A DNA stretch of 64,000 bases, taken from positions 62,001 to 126,000 of the forward strand of contig JBJEQP010000083.1 in the NCBI GenBank assembly GCA_051881815.1, read 5' to 3'. Shown in pieces: positions 1 to 8,769 of the stretch. The stretch is from UMGS363 sp051881815. GTDB lineage: Bacteria > Bacillota > Clostridia > Oscillospirales > Ruminococcaceae. A program made the translations under genes and the position numbers. The notes below the pieces were generated by a model. The model did no database searches, was not told the origin of the DNA, and saw only the letters and a list, made by a program, of their open reading frames with translations. Position 1 is the stretch's first letter. Each line of letters starts with the position of its first letter.

Positions 1-150
1 TCTGCCAACATAAGCATAGTTGCCGGACTTCATAACGGCTTCTTTAGCCATCTTGAAATGCTTGCTCTTTGCGCCCCAGTAGCCCTTTGCAAGCTTTAAT
101 GTTTTATTTCTTCTCTTTCGAGTAGCCATTGCGCCCTTAACACGAGCCAT
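1..150 (-). CDS. rplT: 50S ribosomal protein L20 (3' part outside window)
   Basis: Only the first 50 codons are inside the window; the gene runs off the left edge. The visible N-terminus reads MARVKGAMATRKRRNKTLKL followed by AKGYWGAKSKHFKMA, the highly basic start of L20, which binds 23S rRNA early in 50S assembly and in many Firmicutes represses its own operon by binding the leader mRNA. The ATG at 150 has a strong GGAGG ribosome site 8 bases upstream. It is the third gene of the infC-rpmI-rplT operon, 32 bases after rpmI. Identity is secure despite truncation. Confidence 0.95.
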   Translation of the reverse strand, partial: MARVKGAMATRKRRNKTLKLAKGYWGAKSKHFKMAKEAVMKSGNYAYVGR

Positions 151-182
151 AATTCTTTACCTCCGTTTATTTCGTACTTTGA

Positions 183-380
183 TTACTTGTAAGGAATAAG
201 AACCTTAACGGTTGAAGCGTTTGCAGAGCTTGCGTAGCCGGCCGCTCTTGCGATTCTCTTACGCTTTGTAGCCTTCTGAGTAAGTCTGTGTCTTTTGTTG
301 GTCTTCTGATACTTAACAAGACCGTTCTTGGTTACTTTAAAACGCTTTTTTGCGCCAGAATGTGTTTTCTGCTTAGGCAT
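183..380 (-). CDS. rpmI: 50S ribosomal protein L35
   Basis: A 65-residue very basic protein starting MPKQKTHSGAKKRFKVTKNG and ending KVLIPYK, the full length and sequence pattern of bacterial L35, a component of the large ribosomal subunit. The frame is open further upstream to 569, but the upstream part lacks similarity and overlaps infC, so the ATG at 380 with GGAGG 7 bases before it is chosen. It lies 46 bases after infC and 32 bases before rplT, the order conserved in nearly all bacteria, so the three are almost certainly co-transcribed from the promoter near 1170. Confidence 0.97.
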   Translation of the reverse strand: MPKQKTHSGAKKRFKVTKNGLVKYQKTNKRHRLTQKATKRKRIARAAGYASSANASTVKVLIPYK

Positions 381-426
381 GATGTATCCTCCTTCAATTT
401 TAGGCGAAATTTTCGCCGTTGTATTT

Positions 427-954
427 TTATTTTGAAGCCTTGGGCGAAACGAACATAACAAGTGCTCGTCCCTCCATCTTGGAAGGCTTTTCAACCGTAC
501 CGTATTCGGAAACAGCTTCCTTGAATCTTTCAAGAAGCTCTTCGCCGAGCTGAGGATGAGCGATTGCACGCTTACGGAAACGAATGGAAACCTTGAGCTT
601 GTCGCCGCCCTTGAGGAACTTCGCAGCCTGGTTCACCTTCGTGTTAAAGTCGTTTGTGTCGATAGTCGAGAACATTCTGATCTCCTTGACGTCAACGACC
701 TTCTGATTTTTCTTTGCTTCCTTCTCACGCTTGCCCTGTTCAAAAAGGTACTTTCCGTAGTCCATGATCTTACACACGGGCGGAGTTGCCTGCGGAGCAA
801 TTTTTACAAGATCAAGCTCTCTTTCTTCTGCAAGAGCCAACGCTTCCTTTGCCGAGATAACGCCGATAGCGGAACCGTCGGAATCAATCACACGGATCTC
901 CTTGTCCTTGATTTCTTCATTAATCTGTAATTCTTTAACGCTTATATTAAGCAC
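427..954 (-). CDS. infC: Translation initiation factor IF-3
   Basis: About 175 residues with the two IF-3 domains: the N-terminal part has ELQINEEIKDKEIRVIDSDG, then the lysine-rich linker (REKEAKKNQKVVDVKEIR) and the C-terminal RNA-binding domain with IRFRKRAIAHPQLGEELLERF. IF-3 binds the 30S subunit and rejects non-canonical start codons. The coordinates given use a GTG at 954, but no ribosome site lies at a proper distance from it. A GGGGGTG at 958-952 is spaced six bases before an in-frame ATA codon at 945-943, so the real start may be that ATA. Rare start codons are typical of infC and support autoregulation. First gene of infC-rpmI-rplT. Confidence 0.95.
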   Translation of the reverse strand: MLNISVKELQINEEIKDKEIRVIDSDGSAIGVISAKEALALAEERELDLVKIAPQATPPVCKIMDYGKYLFEQGKREKEAKKNQKVVDVKEIRMFSTIDTNDFNTKVNQAAKFLKGGDKLKVSIRFRKRAIAHPQLGEELLERFKEAVSEYGTVEKPSKMEGRALVMFVSPKASK

Positions 955-1149
955 CCCCGTAAAAATTATAAAAACAAAAAGAGCGGAAAAGCATCTTTTC
1001 CGCTCATACCTTGATCCATTTCAAAGCAGCCGGGCAGATATGCCGCTGCTTGTAAATAAAAAAGAGTATCTATTGACCGCTGCACGCCTTTGCGGCAGGG
1101 TGAGAACGGAAAGTTCTGCTTTATTTTAAACGGTTTTTTCAAACCAACG
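955..1149 (-). ncRNA. infC operon leader (candidate L20-leader-type attenuator)
   Basis: About 195 bases between the predicted transcription start (near 1149) and infC, on the minus strand. It contains GC-rich arms (CCTGCCGCAAAGGCGTGCAGCGG; AGCAGCGGCATATCTGCCCGGCTGCT) and ends in a perfect intrinsic terminator just before infC. Firmicutes infC-rpmI-rplT operons are known to be controlled by L20 binding to such a leader, so an L20-type attenuator is the natural reading. The exact fold was not computed. Confidence 0.65.
981..1005 (-). terminator. Attenuator-like terminator before infC
   Basis: Perfect 10-bp stem (GAGCGGAAAA / TTTTCCGCTC) with a 5-base loop, followed on the minus strand by a T run (975-980). 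It lies inside the infC leader, 27 bases before the GTG, so it would stop transcription ahead of the operon unless an antiterminator forms. Confidence 0.8.
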
Positions 1150-1155
1150 CTATAT

Positions 1156-1183
1156 ATTATACCACAAAAAAATCATTTGTCAA
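1156..1183 (-). promoter_or_regulatory. Promoter of infC-rpmI-rplT
   Basis: Minus strand: consensus -35 TTGACA (1183-1178), 16-base spacer, consensus -10 TATAAT (1161-1156). Predicted start near 1149, giving the ~195-base leader. Confidence 0.85.
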
Positions 1184-1229
1184 GGGTTTTTGCAAATTTT
1201 TTTAAAATATTTTCAGCTCTTATGAAAAA

Positions 1230-1661
1230 TTATTGTGCATCGGACGATTCGCCGCTGTCGGAAGAGTTTCCGGCAAGCTTGTTCTGATAGGATTCGTTGT
1301 CGAACCAGTCGTCAAGCACCTTTACAGAGATGGAATAGCCCGTTCCCGTCTTGACATATTCGGTTATCTCGCCCGTTGTGATAAGGGTAACGATCTCCTG
1401 CGAAGTAAGATTGAGATAAGCCGCAGCTTCGTCCTCGGTGAGATATTTTTTCTCGCTGACCTTCATAGCGTCGGGCTGTGTGACGTTACTGATGTTCGAG
1501 AAGGACTTGTCCGCAAGAGTTTTGTTGAGCTTGCGTATGCCGCCGCCTATCGAAAGTCCGCTTATAAGAACGCATATTCCGAGAAAAACAGCGCCGACAA
1601 AGGAGCCGTTTATCATTTTGCTGCCCGATGTTCTGTTTCTGTTAGTCTGATTTGAAGCCAT
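1230..1661 (-). CDS. Membrane-anchored protein with excisionase-type HTH domain
   Basis: 143 residues. Residues about 18-38 form one transmembrane helix (MINGSFVGAVFLGICVLISG) after a short basic N-terminus. Residues about 72-120 (KKYLTEDEAAAYLNLTSQEI through GYSISVKVLDDWF) match the helix_turn_helix/excisionase family pattern (YLTxxEAAxxL, then a short wing and a DDWF-type end). The tail is Ser/Asp/Glu rich. The gene starts 18 bases after addA ends and probably belongs to the addB-addA transcript. Its role is unknown; a DNA-binding fold tethered to the membrane could anchor DNA or act as a regulator, but the fold may also be used for protein contact. Confidence 0.7.
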   Translation of the reverse strand: MASNQTNRNRTSGSKMINGSFVGAVFLGICVLISGLSIGGGIRKLNKTLADKSFSNISNVTQPDAMKVSEKKYLTEDEAAAYLNLTSQEIVTLITTGEITEYVKTGTGYSISVKVLDDWFDNESYQNKLAGNSSDSGESSDAQ

Positions 1662-1678
1662 TTTTATTCCAGCCTTTC

Positions 1679-4600
1679 TTACAGTTTGATCTCTATCTCC
1701 CTGTCAAGGCTGAATGAATAGAGGAACGCTTGACTTACCTTGACATTGAAGATCTTCTCCAGAGCCCTGCTGTAAAGAACGAGCTGTCTGCGGTAGCGGT
1801 CGGCAAGCACCTCGCCGCTTTTTACACGGTCGGTCTTGTAATCGACAAGCACAGCTTCCCCGTCCTCAAAGAATATACAGTCGGCGATACCCTGGAGCAT
1901 ACTATCATTATTATACTCCAAACCGTACATTCCGTCAAGTCCCAACTGTGATATTCCGATGAGAAATTTCTGCTCACGGCGAACGTCGGGCGAACGCTTC
2001 ATACGCTCGTACAGCGGCGAACGGAAAAATGCTTTTATGTGCTCAATATCAAGCGAACTCCGCTCGGACGAGGATATTATCCCAAGCTCTTCAAGACGCT
2101 TTGCTTCCAATTCGGGAGATATCTCGGCGGCAGGGAGATCCGCATACTGCATAAAGGTGTGTGTTGCCGTACCTATCTCCGCAGCGGTGAGCCTTCCGTG
2201 ATCCGCAGCAAATTCGGGTCTGCGCAGGAAGACTTCGCTGCTCTCGCTCTTTGCGATCTCGGTAATGGTCAGCTTTGCAAGTGTTTCGGTCTGCTCTCCG
2301 CCGTATTTATAGCTGAAATTGCCGAGAAGCCTGCGGACGCTTTCCTCTTCCGCAAGAGCCTTTTCCTCCTCGGGAGCTTTTTCAATATCAGCCGAGCCTT
2401 CAAATGATGTCACCTTTATTTTTGCCCTGCTGCTCCGTATCGGGACATCTATCTCGTTCTGGATACGACAGGAATCGGGGTGCGTGAGCAGTATCGCAAG
2501 CAGCCAGTCAAGCATCGAACCTGCGTTTACAGCAGACGGTATCCCGTCCTCTGCTGCAAGCCTCAAAGCACATCTTAATATGCGGCGGCGTGTATTTTCG
2601 CTGTCGGGAATGGTTATGAAAAGCCGTTCCTTTGCTCTTGTGAGCGCAACATAAAGCAAACGCATCTCTTCGCTTATGCTTTCTCTCCTGTTTATAAGGG
2701 AAATTGCATAGCGTGGAAATGAATCGTAAAGCTGTCCCGTTTCAAGGTCCTGTATTTTGAAGGCAATGCCAAGGTCAAGATGCATCTGCATTCGACCGCT
2801 GCAGTCTTTAAGATTAAATCCCCTTGAGGTTCCGCAGAGGAACACAAACGGGTATTCCAGTCCCTTTGATTTATGTATCGTCTTTATCGAAACGGCATTG
2901 TCCGCAGGCGAAACGACCGAAGCACGGACAAAATCGCCGCCGTTCTCCGAAATATCGTTCAGATAGCGGATAAAGCCCGACAAGCCGCCCGATGAATTTT
3001 GCTCGTACGACCTTGCATATTCAAGCAGAAGCCGCAGATTCGCCTTTTTCTGCTCGCCGTCCGAGTAAACGCTCATTGAGGAAAGAAAGTCCGTGCTGTC
3101 GTAAACGGTAACGATCAGCCTTTCAAGGCTCTGCGAAGCGGCGCAGATACGCAGGCTTTTGAATATCCTGCAGAAGCGTTCCAGCTTTGCTTTTGCCGAA
3201 TAGCCGCTGTCCTCACCGACAGCCTTTAGAACCGCTTTGTACAGCTTTTCATCACGCTTTTCCGAAAGCAGACGAAGCTCCGCCATTTCATCCGCATCAA
3301 GCAGGAACATCGGCGACATAAGCACCGAAACAAGCGGTATATCGTGCATCGGGTCGTCGATCACCTTCAGCAGATTCACGAGCACCGATATCTCCCTCGA
3401 CTGCAGATAGCTGACGGTTTCCTCGCAAACAGCCTTTACACCCATTGCATTGAGCTCGTCTGCATAAAGCTGTCCTCTCGCCCTGTCACGGAGCAAAATG
3501 CAGAAATCTCTCGGTTCGCAGGGGCGCAGTCCACCCTTGTCGCTGACCTTTTCAACTCCGAGCATCGACTTTATCCTTGCCGCAGCAGCGTGTGCCTCCG
3601 CCTGCGATGCCGAAAGAGCTTCTTCACCGCTTTCATCGTCCGAAGAAACCGTTATTTCACCGCTGTCGGGAGAGAAAATGATCTCGGTCGCACGATCCGC
3701 TTCGGGATAATCCGCACCGTATTCAAGCTTTTCATTATCGGTGTAATCAATGCCGCCGTTATCTCTGTCCATAATATTTTCAAACACATCGTTGACAAAA
3801 TCGACAACATCACGGCTGCTTCGGAAATTTCTGTTCAGAAGCACGGCTGCATTCGTTCCCTTGAAATCTTTTTCGTAAGGCTCGGACGAGTCGAGAACTT
3901 CAAGGAAGTTGTTCGGGTTTGCAAGTCGGAAACGATAGATCGACTGCTTTACATCACCGACAACAAAGAGGTTATCTCCGCCCCTTTCCGCTGTGCCGTT
4001 GTGCGAAAGCATACGGAATATAACGCTCTGCGTGTTGTTCGCATCCTGAAATTCGTCGATCATAATTAGCTTGTAGTATTCGGAAAGCTCCTGTGCAAGC
4101 GAAGTTTTTACTATCCTGCCGTTCTTGTCCTTTTTGCATAAAAGCTTGACCGCAAGCTGCTCCGCATCGGAAAATCCGAGTGCATTCTTTTCGATTTTTA
4201 TCGACTCTATCTCCTTGATAAGCTCCTTGACAAGAATCGAGATACCGTCAATGATCTCGGCGTTGATCTTGTAGTCGTCAACGATATCTTCAAGCATGAA
4301 TAAGCTGCTGCAGGTATCATTGAAAATTTTCTTGTACTGATCTCGGAAGTCCTTGACCGTGTCTATAACGGCAGCGTCATCCGAGTCTTTTTCAACCTTC
4401 GGATAACGGCAGATCTCGAACTTCATCGGCTTCGGCATCCTTTCATCCCATTTCAGGGATGTATCCTCTGCACGCTCGGCAAGCTGTTCAAAAAGCTGCG
4501 CTTCGCCCGTTATTATCTGCTGCGCCTTTGACTTTCCGTCATCGGGGACTAACTCTGCCGCATAGCTTGCAAGTGCAGCCGCATTGTTCAGCTGTCGGGA

Positions 4601-5254
4601 AACATATTCGGCATAAGCCGCTCCGAGAGGATCGGTCTTTTCGTCAAAGGGCTTCTCGTAACGTTTCTTTGCATTTTCAAGAAAGTCTATCGGGAACGGC
4701 ATCGACATTATGAAGGTATAGATATCGAGCATCGTTTTTTCAAGCTCAACATCCCCCCTTGCGCCCGAACAGGTGAAGTCTGCAAGCTTTTTCATAAGCT
4801 CCGGTTTTTCACCGTAAAGCCGCTCAAAGACATTCTCCGAAGCCTTTGCGATAATAAGCTTTTCCTCCGAATCGTCGATAATGCGGAAACCTGCCGAAAC
4901 ATCGAGCGACTGAACATTTTCCCTAATAAGGTCAAAGCAGAAAGAATGTATGGTGGAAATTTTTGCGGACGGGATAAGCGCCTGCTGACTGAAAAGCCAC
5001 TCGTTTGAAGGGTCTTCCTCAAGCTGCTTTGCAATGGCGTCGGAAAGGCGCTGCTTCATCTGTGCCGCTGCGTCATTCGTGAACGTTACAACGATGATCT
5101 TGTCAGCAGGAACTCTGTTCTCGTTGTCGGAGAGTATCCGAAGAAGTCTTTCGACCAGAACGGAGGTCTTTCCGCTTCCTGCCGCAGCGGAAACGATGAC
5201 CGAGGTGTTTCGTGCTTCGATAGCGTCAAGCTGTCGGTCTGTCCAGTTAGCCAT
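1679..5254 (-). CDS. addA: ATP-dependent helicase/nuclease subunit A (AddA)
   Basis: 1191 residues, normal length for AddA. It is a UvrD-type superfamily 1A helicase with a C-terminal PD-(D/E)xK nuclease; with AddB it processes double-strand breaks for RecA loading. Visible motifs: Walker A AAAGSGKTSVLVER at about 23-36, Q-motif region NWTDRQLDAIEA, FVVGDVKQSIYRFR in the middle, motif VI LLYVALTRAKERL, and nuclease motif AVLVDYKTDR near residue 1140. The ATG at 5254 is chosen since MANWTDRQ is the usual family start and AAAGGAGAGG lies upstream; it overlaps the addB stop by 8 bases, indicating translational coupling. Confidence 0.97.
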   Translation of the reverse strand: MANWTDRQLDAIEARNTSVIVSAAAGSGKTSVLVERLLRILSDNENRVPADKIIVVTFTNDAAAQMKQRLSDAIAKQLEEDPSNEWLFSQQALIPSAKISTIHSFCFDLIRENVQSLDVSAGFRIIDDSEEKLIIAKASENVFERLYGEKPELMKKLADFTCSGARGDVELEKTMLDIYTFIMSMPFPIDFLENAKKRYEKPFDEKTDPLGAAYAEYVSRQLNNAAALASYAAELVPDDGKSKAQQIITGEAQLFEQLAERAEDTSLKWDERMPKPMKFEICRYPKVEKDSDDAAVIDTVKDFRDQYKKIFNDTCSSLFMLEDIVDDYKINAEIIDGISILVKELIKEIESIKIEKNALGFSDAEQLAVKLLCKKDKNGRIVKTSLAQELSEYYKLIMIDEFQDANNTQSVIFRMLSHNGTAERGGDNLFVVGDVKQSIYRFRLANPNNFLEVLDSSEPYEKDFKGTNAAVLLNRNFRSSRDVVDFVNDVFENIMDRDNGGIDYTDNEKLEYGADYPEADRATEIIFSPDSGEITVSSDDESGEEALSASQAEAHAAAARIKSMLGVEKVSDKGGLRPCEPRDFCILLRDRARGQLYADELNAMGVKAVCEETVSYLQSREISVLVNLLKVIDDPMHDIPLVSVLMSPMFLLDADEMAELRLLSEKRDEKLYKAVLKAVGEDSGYSAKAKLERFCRIFKSLRICAASQSLERLIVTVYDSTDFLSSMSVYSDGEQKKANLRLLLEYARSYEQNSSGGLSGFIRYLNDISENGGDFVRASVVSPADNAVSIKTIHKSKGLEYPFVFLCGTSRGFNLKDCSGRMQMHLDLGIAFKIQDLETGQLYDSFPRYAISLINRRESISEEMRLLYVALTRAKERLFITIPDSENTRRRILRCALRLAAEDGIPSAVNAGSMLDWLLAILLTHPDSCRIQNEIDVPIRSSRAKIKVTSFEGSADIEKAPEEEKALAEEESVRRLLGNFSYKYGGEQTETLAKLTITEIAKSESSEVFLRRPEFAADHGRLTAAEIGTATHTFMQYADLPAAEISPELEAKRLEELGIISSSERSSLDIEHIKAFFRSPLYERMKRSPDVRREQKFLIGISQLGLDGMYGLEYNNDSMLQGIADCIFFEDGEAVLVDYKTDRVKSGEVLADRYRRQLVLYSRALEKIFNVKVSQAFLYSFSLDREIEIKL

Positions 5255-8200
5255 TAGTTTCCTCTCCTTTCTCATTTTCCTCACGGATAATGCTGTCAAG
5301 CTTCTCGTTCATCTTCTTTGCAGCTTCGGGATCGTAATCACGGTGGATAATGTTCGGATAATTTCCGCAGACAGAGCTGTAATCGCAGTACGAACAGGGC
5401 GAAACACTTCCGTTTCGAAGCGGATCGGCTTCGATCTCACCGTTTTTTATGCTCATAGCGGTTTCTTTGAGTATCTCGGCGGAATATTTCCGCAGAGCTG
5501 CTATCTGATCCTCCGTTATAACGCTTGAATTGCTGTAAAAATCACCGTCATTCTTTATTTTTACAGGGATAAATGTCCCGTTCAAGCCGTTTTCCATCGC
5601 TCCCGCGATCTCTGTATCGGCGATAACAATGCCGTCCATTTTGCAGCCCTTTTTCTCGTAGGAAAGCTTTTCCTCCTCGGTCGGATCCCTGCCGAGGGAC
5701 GGAACATTGTCCTTTGCGTGCATATAAAGCACACCTGCAGGGAGAGCGTCGTGGTATTTGCCCTCGTTGAGCGGCGCATCGGGGTCGGTAACGGCGAAAA
5801 TATACAGAAGCATCTGCATATTTATACCATAATAAAGATCGGCAAGCGAGAACACCTTTGAACCCGTCTTGTAGTCAACGACACGGACGTAGGTCATGCC
5901 GTCCTTTACAAATGTGTCTATTCGGTCGACTGCTCCGACAAAGCTGACCCTGGTCTTGTCGGGAAGCTGTACGGTAACAGGCTTTTCGTCGCTGTTTTCG
6001 GAATAGGAAAGCGTATATTCAAAGCTTGACGGTGAAAAATCGGACTGCGAAAATTCAAGCTTCAGCCGATAGATTATGTCGGTGAGCGTTTCCGCCATCC
6101 GTCCGAATGCGGCAAGAAAACGCTTTGTCTTTCCGTAGCTTCCGCCAACTTCATCCGAAGCATAATACTCCCCAAGCTTTGTTTTTACGACCTCGGAGAT
6201 ATCCTTTCGCTCCATCTTAACGAAGCTGTCCTTGTCGTATTCTTTAAGGAATTCGCAAAGGCAGTAGTGTATCGCCGTTCCCTTTGAAGGCGCAGAAACA
6301 TCCACACGCTGCCTCGGCTGTATGTGAAGTCCCTTCTTGCAGAAATACACGAACGGACATTTTCTGTAATCCTCAAGCCGTGATGCGGAAAGGCTTATGT
6401 TCTGACCGAAGATGCGCTCGGCGTTCTCTTTTCGCAGCGAATGTCTGCCCTTTACAGGCTCGTCCGCAAGCTTCAGCTTTCTGCGGTTCTCGGGCGAATG
6501 ATCTTCAAGTGCCGCACGAAGGCTCGCAATATCCGCATCGTTCCTGCGGAAGCTTTTTATGTACTGATAATAGCCGTTCTGCTCGGTCGTGCAGAAAAAC
6601 AGCGTTCCGAGGTCTTTTTCGGTCAGCTTTATATCCCCGAACATCCCCTCGAGCTGCTTTACGGCAAAGGACGGATAGAGCGGCGCCCCCGAAACATTTG
6701 CAACGGGATATGTGACATAGAGCTTTTCTCTCGCCGCCGAAAGCACGGAATATGCAACGAAGCGTTCCTCCGAATTTCTCTCTCTCATCGAGCCGCCTAT
6801 CTCGATATCAGCCGCACGGAAACGCTCGGTATCCTTGTCGGAAAAGAGCGGTGACGGCTTCGGCGCAAGCGGAAACGCTCCCTCGTTCACACCGATAACG
6901 AAGATAGCTTTAGGATTGGAAAAACGTGATGTATGCGCCGCCGTAAAGCTTACGCAGTCAAGCGTTTTTGGCGGAGCGGAAAGCTTCATTCCCGAAACGC
7001 AGGAATCGAACAACTCCGCAAATTCGGCTGCGCTTATCTCACTTTCGCCGAGAGTGCGGTAAAAGCTCTGTAAAAGTCCGCAGAGCATATCCCACAGCTG
7101 CTTTGCTTCACGGATAACGATCAAAGCTTCGCTGTCTGCTTCGGAATTTTTCGCCGCTTCTTCCACCGAACGGGCAATTCCTGCTTCTTCAAGAAAATCC
7201 GCAACGGCACAGCATATACCGTCCGCCTTGCCGCAGGAAGCCTTTTTCCGCAGGTTTTCAAGCGGAACGATCACCGTTTTTCTTGCTTCTTCCGCCGCAG
7301 CGTCATTTTCATCGGCAATGCGGAACGGCTCGCTCCACATCTTACCCTCAACATTCCAGCGATAACAGTATTCTTCGAGAATATCCGCTTTTTCATCGTC
7401 AAGTCCCGAAAATCCCGTCTTTATATAACGGAGTATCTCCTCCGTTGAAAAGCTTCTGGCAGACGCAAGCTTTAATGCCGTCCTTATAAAAACGACAAGA
7501 GCCTTGTGCGAGATGCCGTCCGAAGCGTCGGTATAGAGAGGTATGTCCGAACGTCGGAATGCCGCTTCTATCATTGTCATATAGTTTTCGGGAGAGCGTG
7601 ATGTCACGGCGATATCGGAGTATCTGTAACCCTCCTCACGCACAAGGCGACATATCTCGGCTGCGACATAATCGGCTTCGGCATAAGGCTCGGCGGCTTC
7701 GTAGACCGTTACCGCATTGCATTTTCCGTCAAAAACCTCACGCTTTGCACGAAGTATATTTCTGCGCATAAATTCAAGCTCGGAGAAAGCAAATCTGCGG
7801 TTTTCCGAAAGGAACGTCTTTCTTACCTGCACACCTGCTTCATCTGCTGCATTTATAAGCTTGTACATCGTTGTATTGACCGTATCGAAAAGAGAGAAAT
7901 TCTTCGGCTTTTCATCCTCGGTCGTCAGCGAAACCGTAACTCTGCCGCAGTCCCGTATCATCACCTTCAATAGCTCATATTCATCGGGAGTGAAGCTTTT
8001 GAACTCGTCGATGAAAAATTCGGTATCCTTAAAAAAGCCGTGCTCGGAAGCCTTTTTCGCCGCTTCGATAAGATCGGTGCCGCTGTCCTTGAAGCCGTGC
8101 TTTTCGAGGCTGTTCATATACTCCGAATAGAGCAGAGCGATGTCCTTTGCTTTCGGTCGGATAGTTTCATCGAGAGAAGGCAGCTTTTCCATCAGCTGAA

Positions 8201-8618
8201 CGGGCGAAACTCCCGCCGCCGAGAAGGTCTTCACTATTTCAAGCGCATCTGCGACAAAACGGGTCTTTGCCGCCTGCTTGCCGTAGAATTCAAGCGAATG
8301 TTCGCTCCGAAGCCTTGATATGACCTCGAACATTATTATATTTCTGACGGTATCATCGGCATATTTGCCCTTTAAACCGCCGTATTTTATAAAAATATAC
8401 TTTGCCGCACGGGAAAAATTGATTATCTCCATGCGGTTGAAATCCTCCATACCCATAAAATCATAGAGCAGTCGGTTATATTCAAAATTGAACTGGTCGG
8501 GAACAATAGCGTAAACCTTTCCCCCCAAGGAAGTTCCTTTGGATACAGCGCACTTTATCCTTTTCATCATCTCATAGGATTTTCCCGTACCTGCTCCGCC
8601 GTATATAATGTCAAGCAT
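5247..8618 (-). CDS. addB: ATP-dependent nuclease subunit B (AddB)
   Basis: 1123 residues. AddB has a helicase-like fold that recognises Chi, and a C-terminal nuclease with a 4Fe-4S cluster. Seen here: Walker A YGGAGTGKSYEM at 6-17, one cluster cysteine region YRKCPFVYFC, nuclease core VVDYKTGS, and the C-terminal cysteine cluster CSYCDYSSVC. The intact Walker A is typical of Firmicutes AddB. The ATG at 8618 is chosen over a TTG at 8639 because the predicted transcription start is near 8638 and AAAGGAG lies between. First gene of addB-addA-HTH protein. Confidence 0.96.
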   Translation of the reverse strand: MLDIIYGGAGTGKSYEMMKRIKCAVSKGTSLGGKVYAIVPDQFNFEYNRLLYDFMGMEDFNRMEIINFSRAAKYIFIKYGGLKGKYADDTVRNIIMFEVISRLRSEHSLEFYGKQAAKTRFVADALEIVKTFSAAGVSPVQLMEKLPSLDETIRPKAKDIALLYSEYMNSLEKHGFKDSGTDLIEAAKKASEHGFFKDTEFFIDEFKSFTPDEYELLKVMIRDCGRVTVSLTTEDEKPKNFSLFDTVNTTMYKLINAADEAGVQVRKTFLSENRRFAFSELEFMRRNILRAKREVFDGKCNAVTVYEAAEPYAEADYVAAEICRLVREEGYRYSDIAVTSRSPENYMTMIEAAFRRSDIPLYTDASDGISHKALVVFIRTALKLASARSFSTEEILRYIKTGFSGLDDEKADILEEYCYRWNVEGKMWSEPFRIADENDAAAEEARKTVIVPLENLRKKASCGKADGICCAVADFLEEAGIARSVEEAAKNSEADSEALIVIREAKQLWDMLCGLLQSFYRTLGESEISAAEFAELFDSCVSGMKLSAPPKTLDCVSFTAAHTSRFSNPKAIFVIGVNEGAFPLAPKPSPLFSDKDTERFRAADIEIGGSMRERNSEERFVAYSVLSAAREKLYVTYPVANVSGAPLYPSFAVKQLEGMFGDIKLTEKDLGTLFFCTTEQNGYYQYIKSFRRNDADIASLRAALEDHSPENRRKLKLADEPVKGRHSLRKENAERIFGQNISLSASRLEDYRKCPFVYFCKKGLHIQPRQRVDVSAPSKGTAIHYCLCEFLKEYDKDSFVKMERKDISEVVKTKLGEYYASDEVGGSYGKTKRFLAAFGRMAETLTDIIYRLKLEFSQSDFSPSSFEYTLSYSENSDEKPVTVQLPDKTRVSFVGAVDRIDTFVKDGMTYVRVVDYKTGSKVFSLADLYYGINMQMLLYIFAVTDPDAPLNEGKYHDALPAGVLYMHAKDNVPSLGRDPTEEEKLSYEKKGCKMDGIVIADTEIAGAMENGLNGTFIPVKIKNDGDFYSNSSVITEDQIAALRKYSAEILKETAMSIKNGEIEADPLRNGSVSPCSYCDYSSVCGNYPNIIHRDYDPEAAKKMNEKLDSIIREENEKGEETNG

Positions 8619-8644
8619 TTTCGGATCCGCTCCTTTCAAAGCTT

Positions 8645-8673
8645 ATTATATCACAAATTCGGTATTCTTTCAA
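8645..8673 (-). promoter_or_regulatory. Promoter of addB-addA
   Basis: Minus strand TTGAAA (8673-8668), 17-base spacer, TATAAT (8650-8645). Predicted start near 8638, 20 bases before the addB ATG. Confidence 0.8.
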
Positions 8674-8725
8674 GAACATTGAGATTTATGCTTTTGTATT
8701 ATCCGATTTTTTGTACACCAAAAAA

Positions 8726-8766
8726 ACAGCACGAACTTCCGCAAAATCTTCGCAGAGTCGTGCTGT
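8726..8766 (-). terminator. Terminator after the GGDEF gene
   Basis: Arms ACAGCACGA and TCGTGCTGT with an inner partly paired loop, then seven T on the minus strand. It begins just after the cyclase stop codon. Confidence 0.85.
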
Positions 8767-8769
8767 ATT

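Noticed and set aside
8619..8639. TTG start at 8639 for addB
   Set aside because: It would coincide with the predicted transcription start and lacks a ribosome site; the ATG at 8618 has AAAGGAG.
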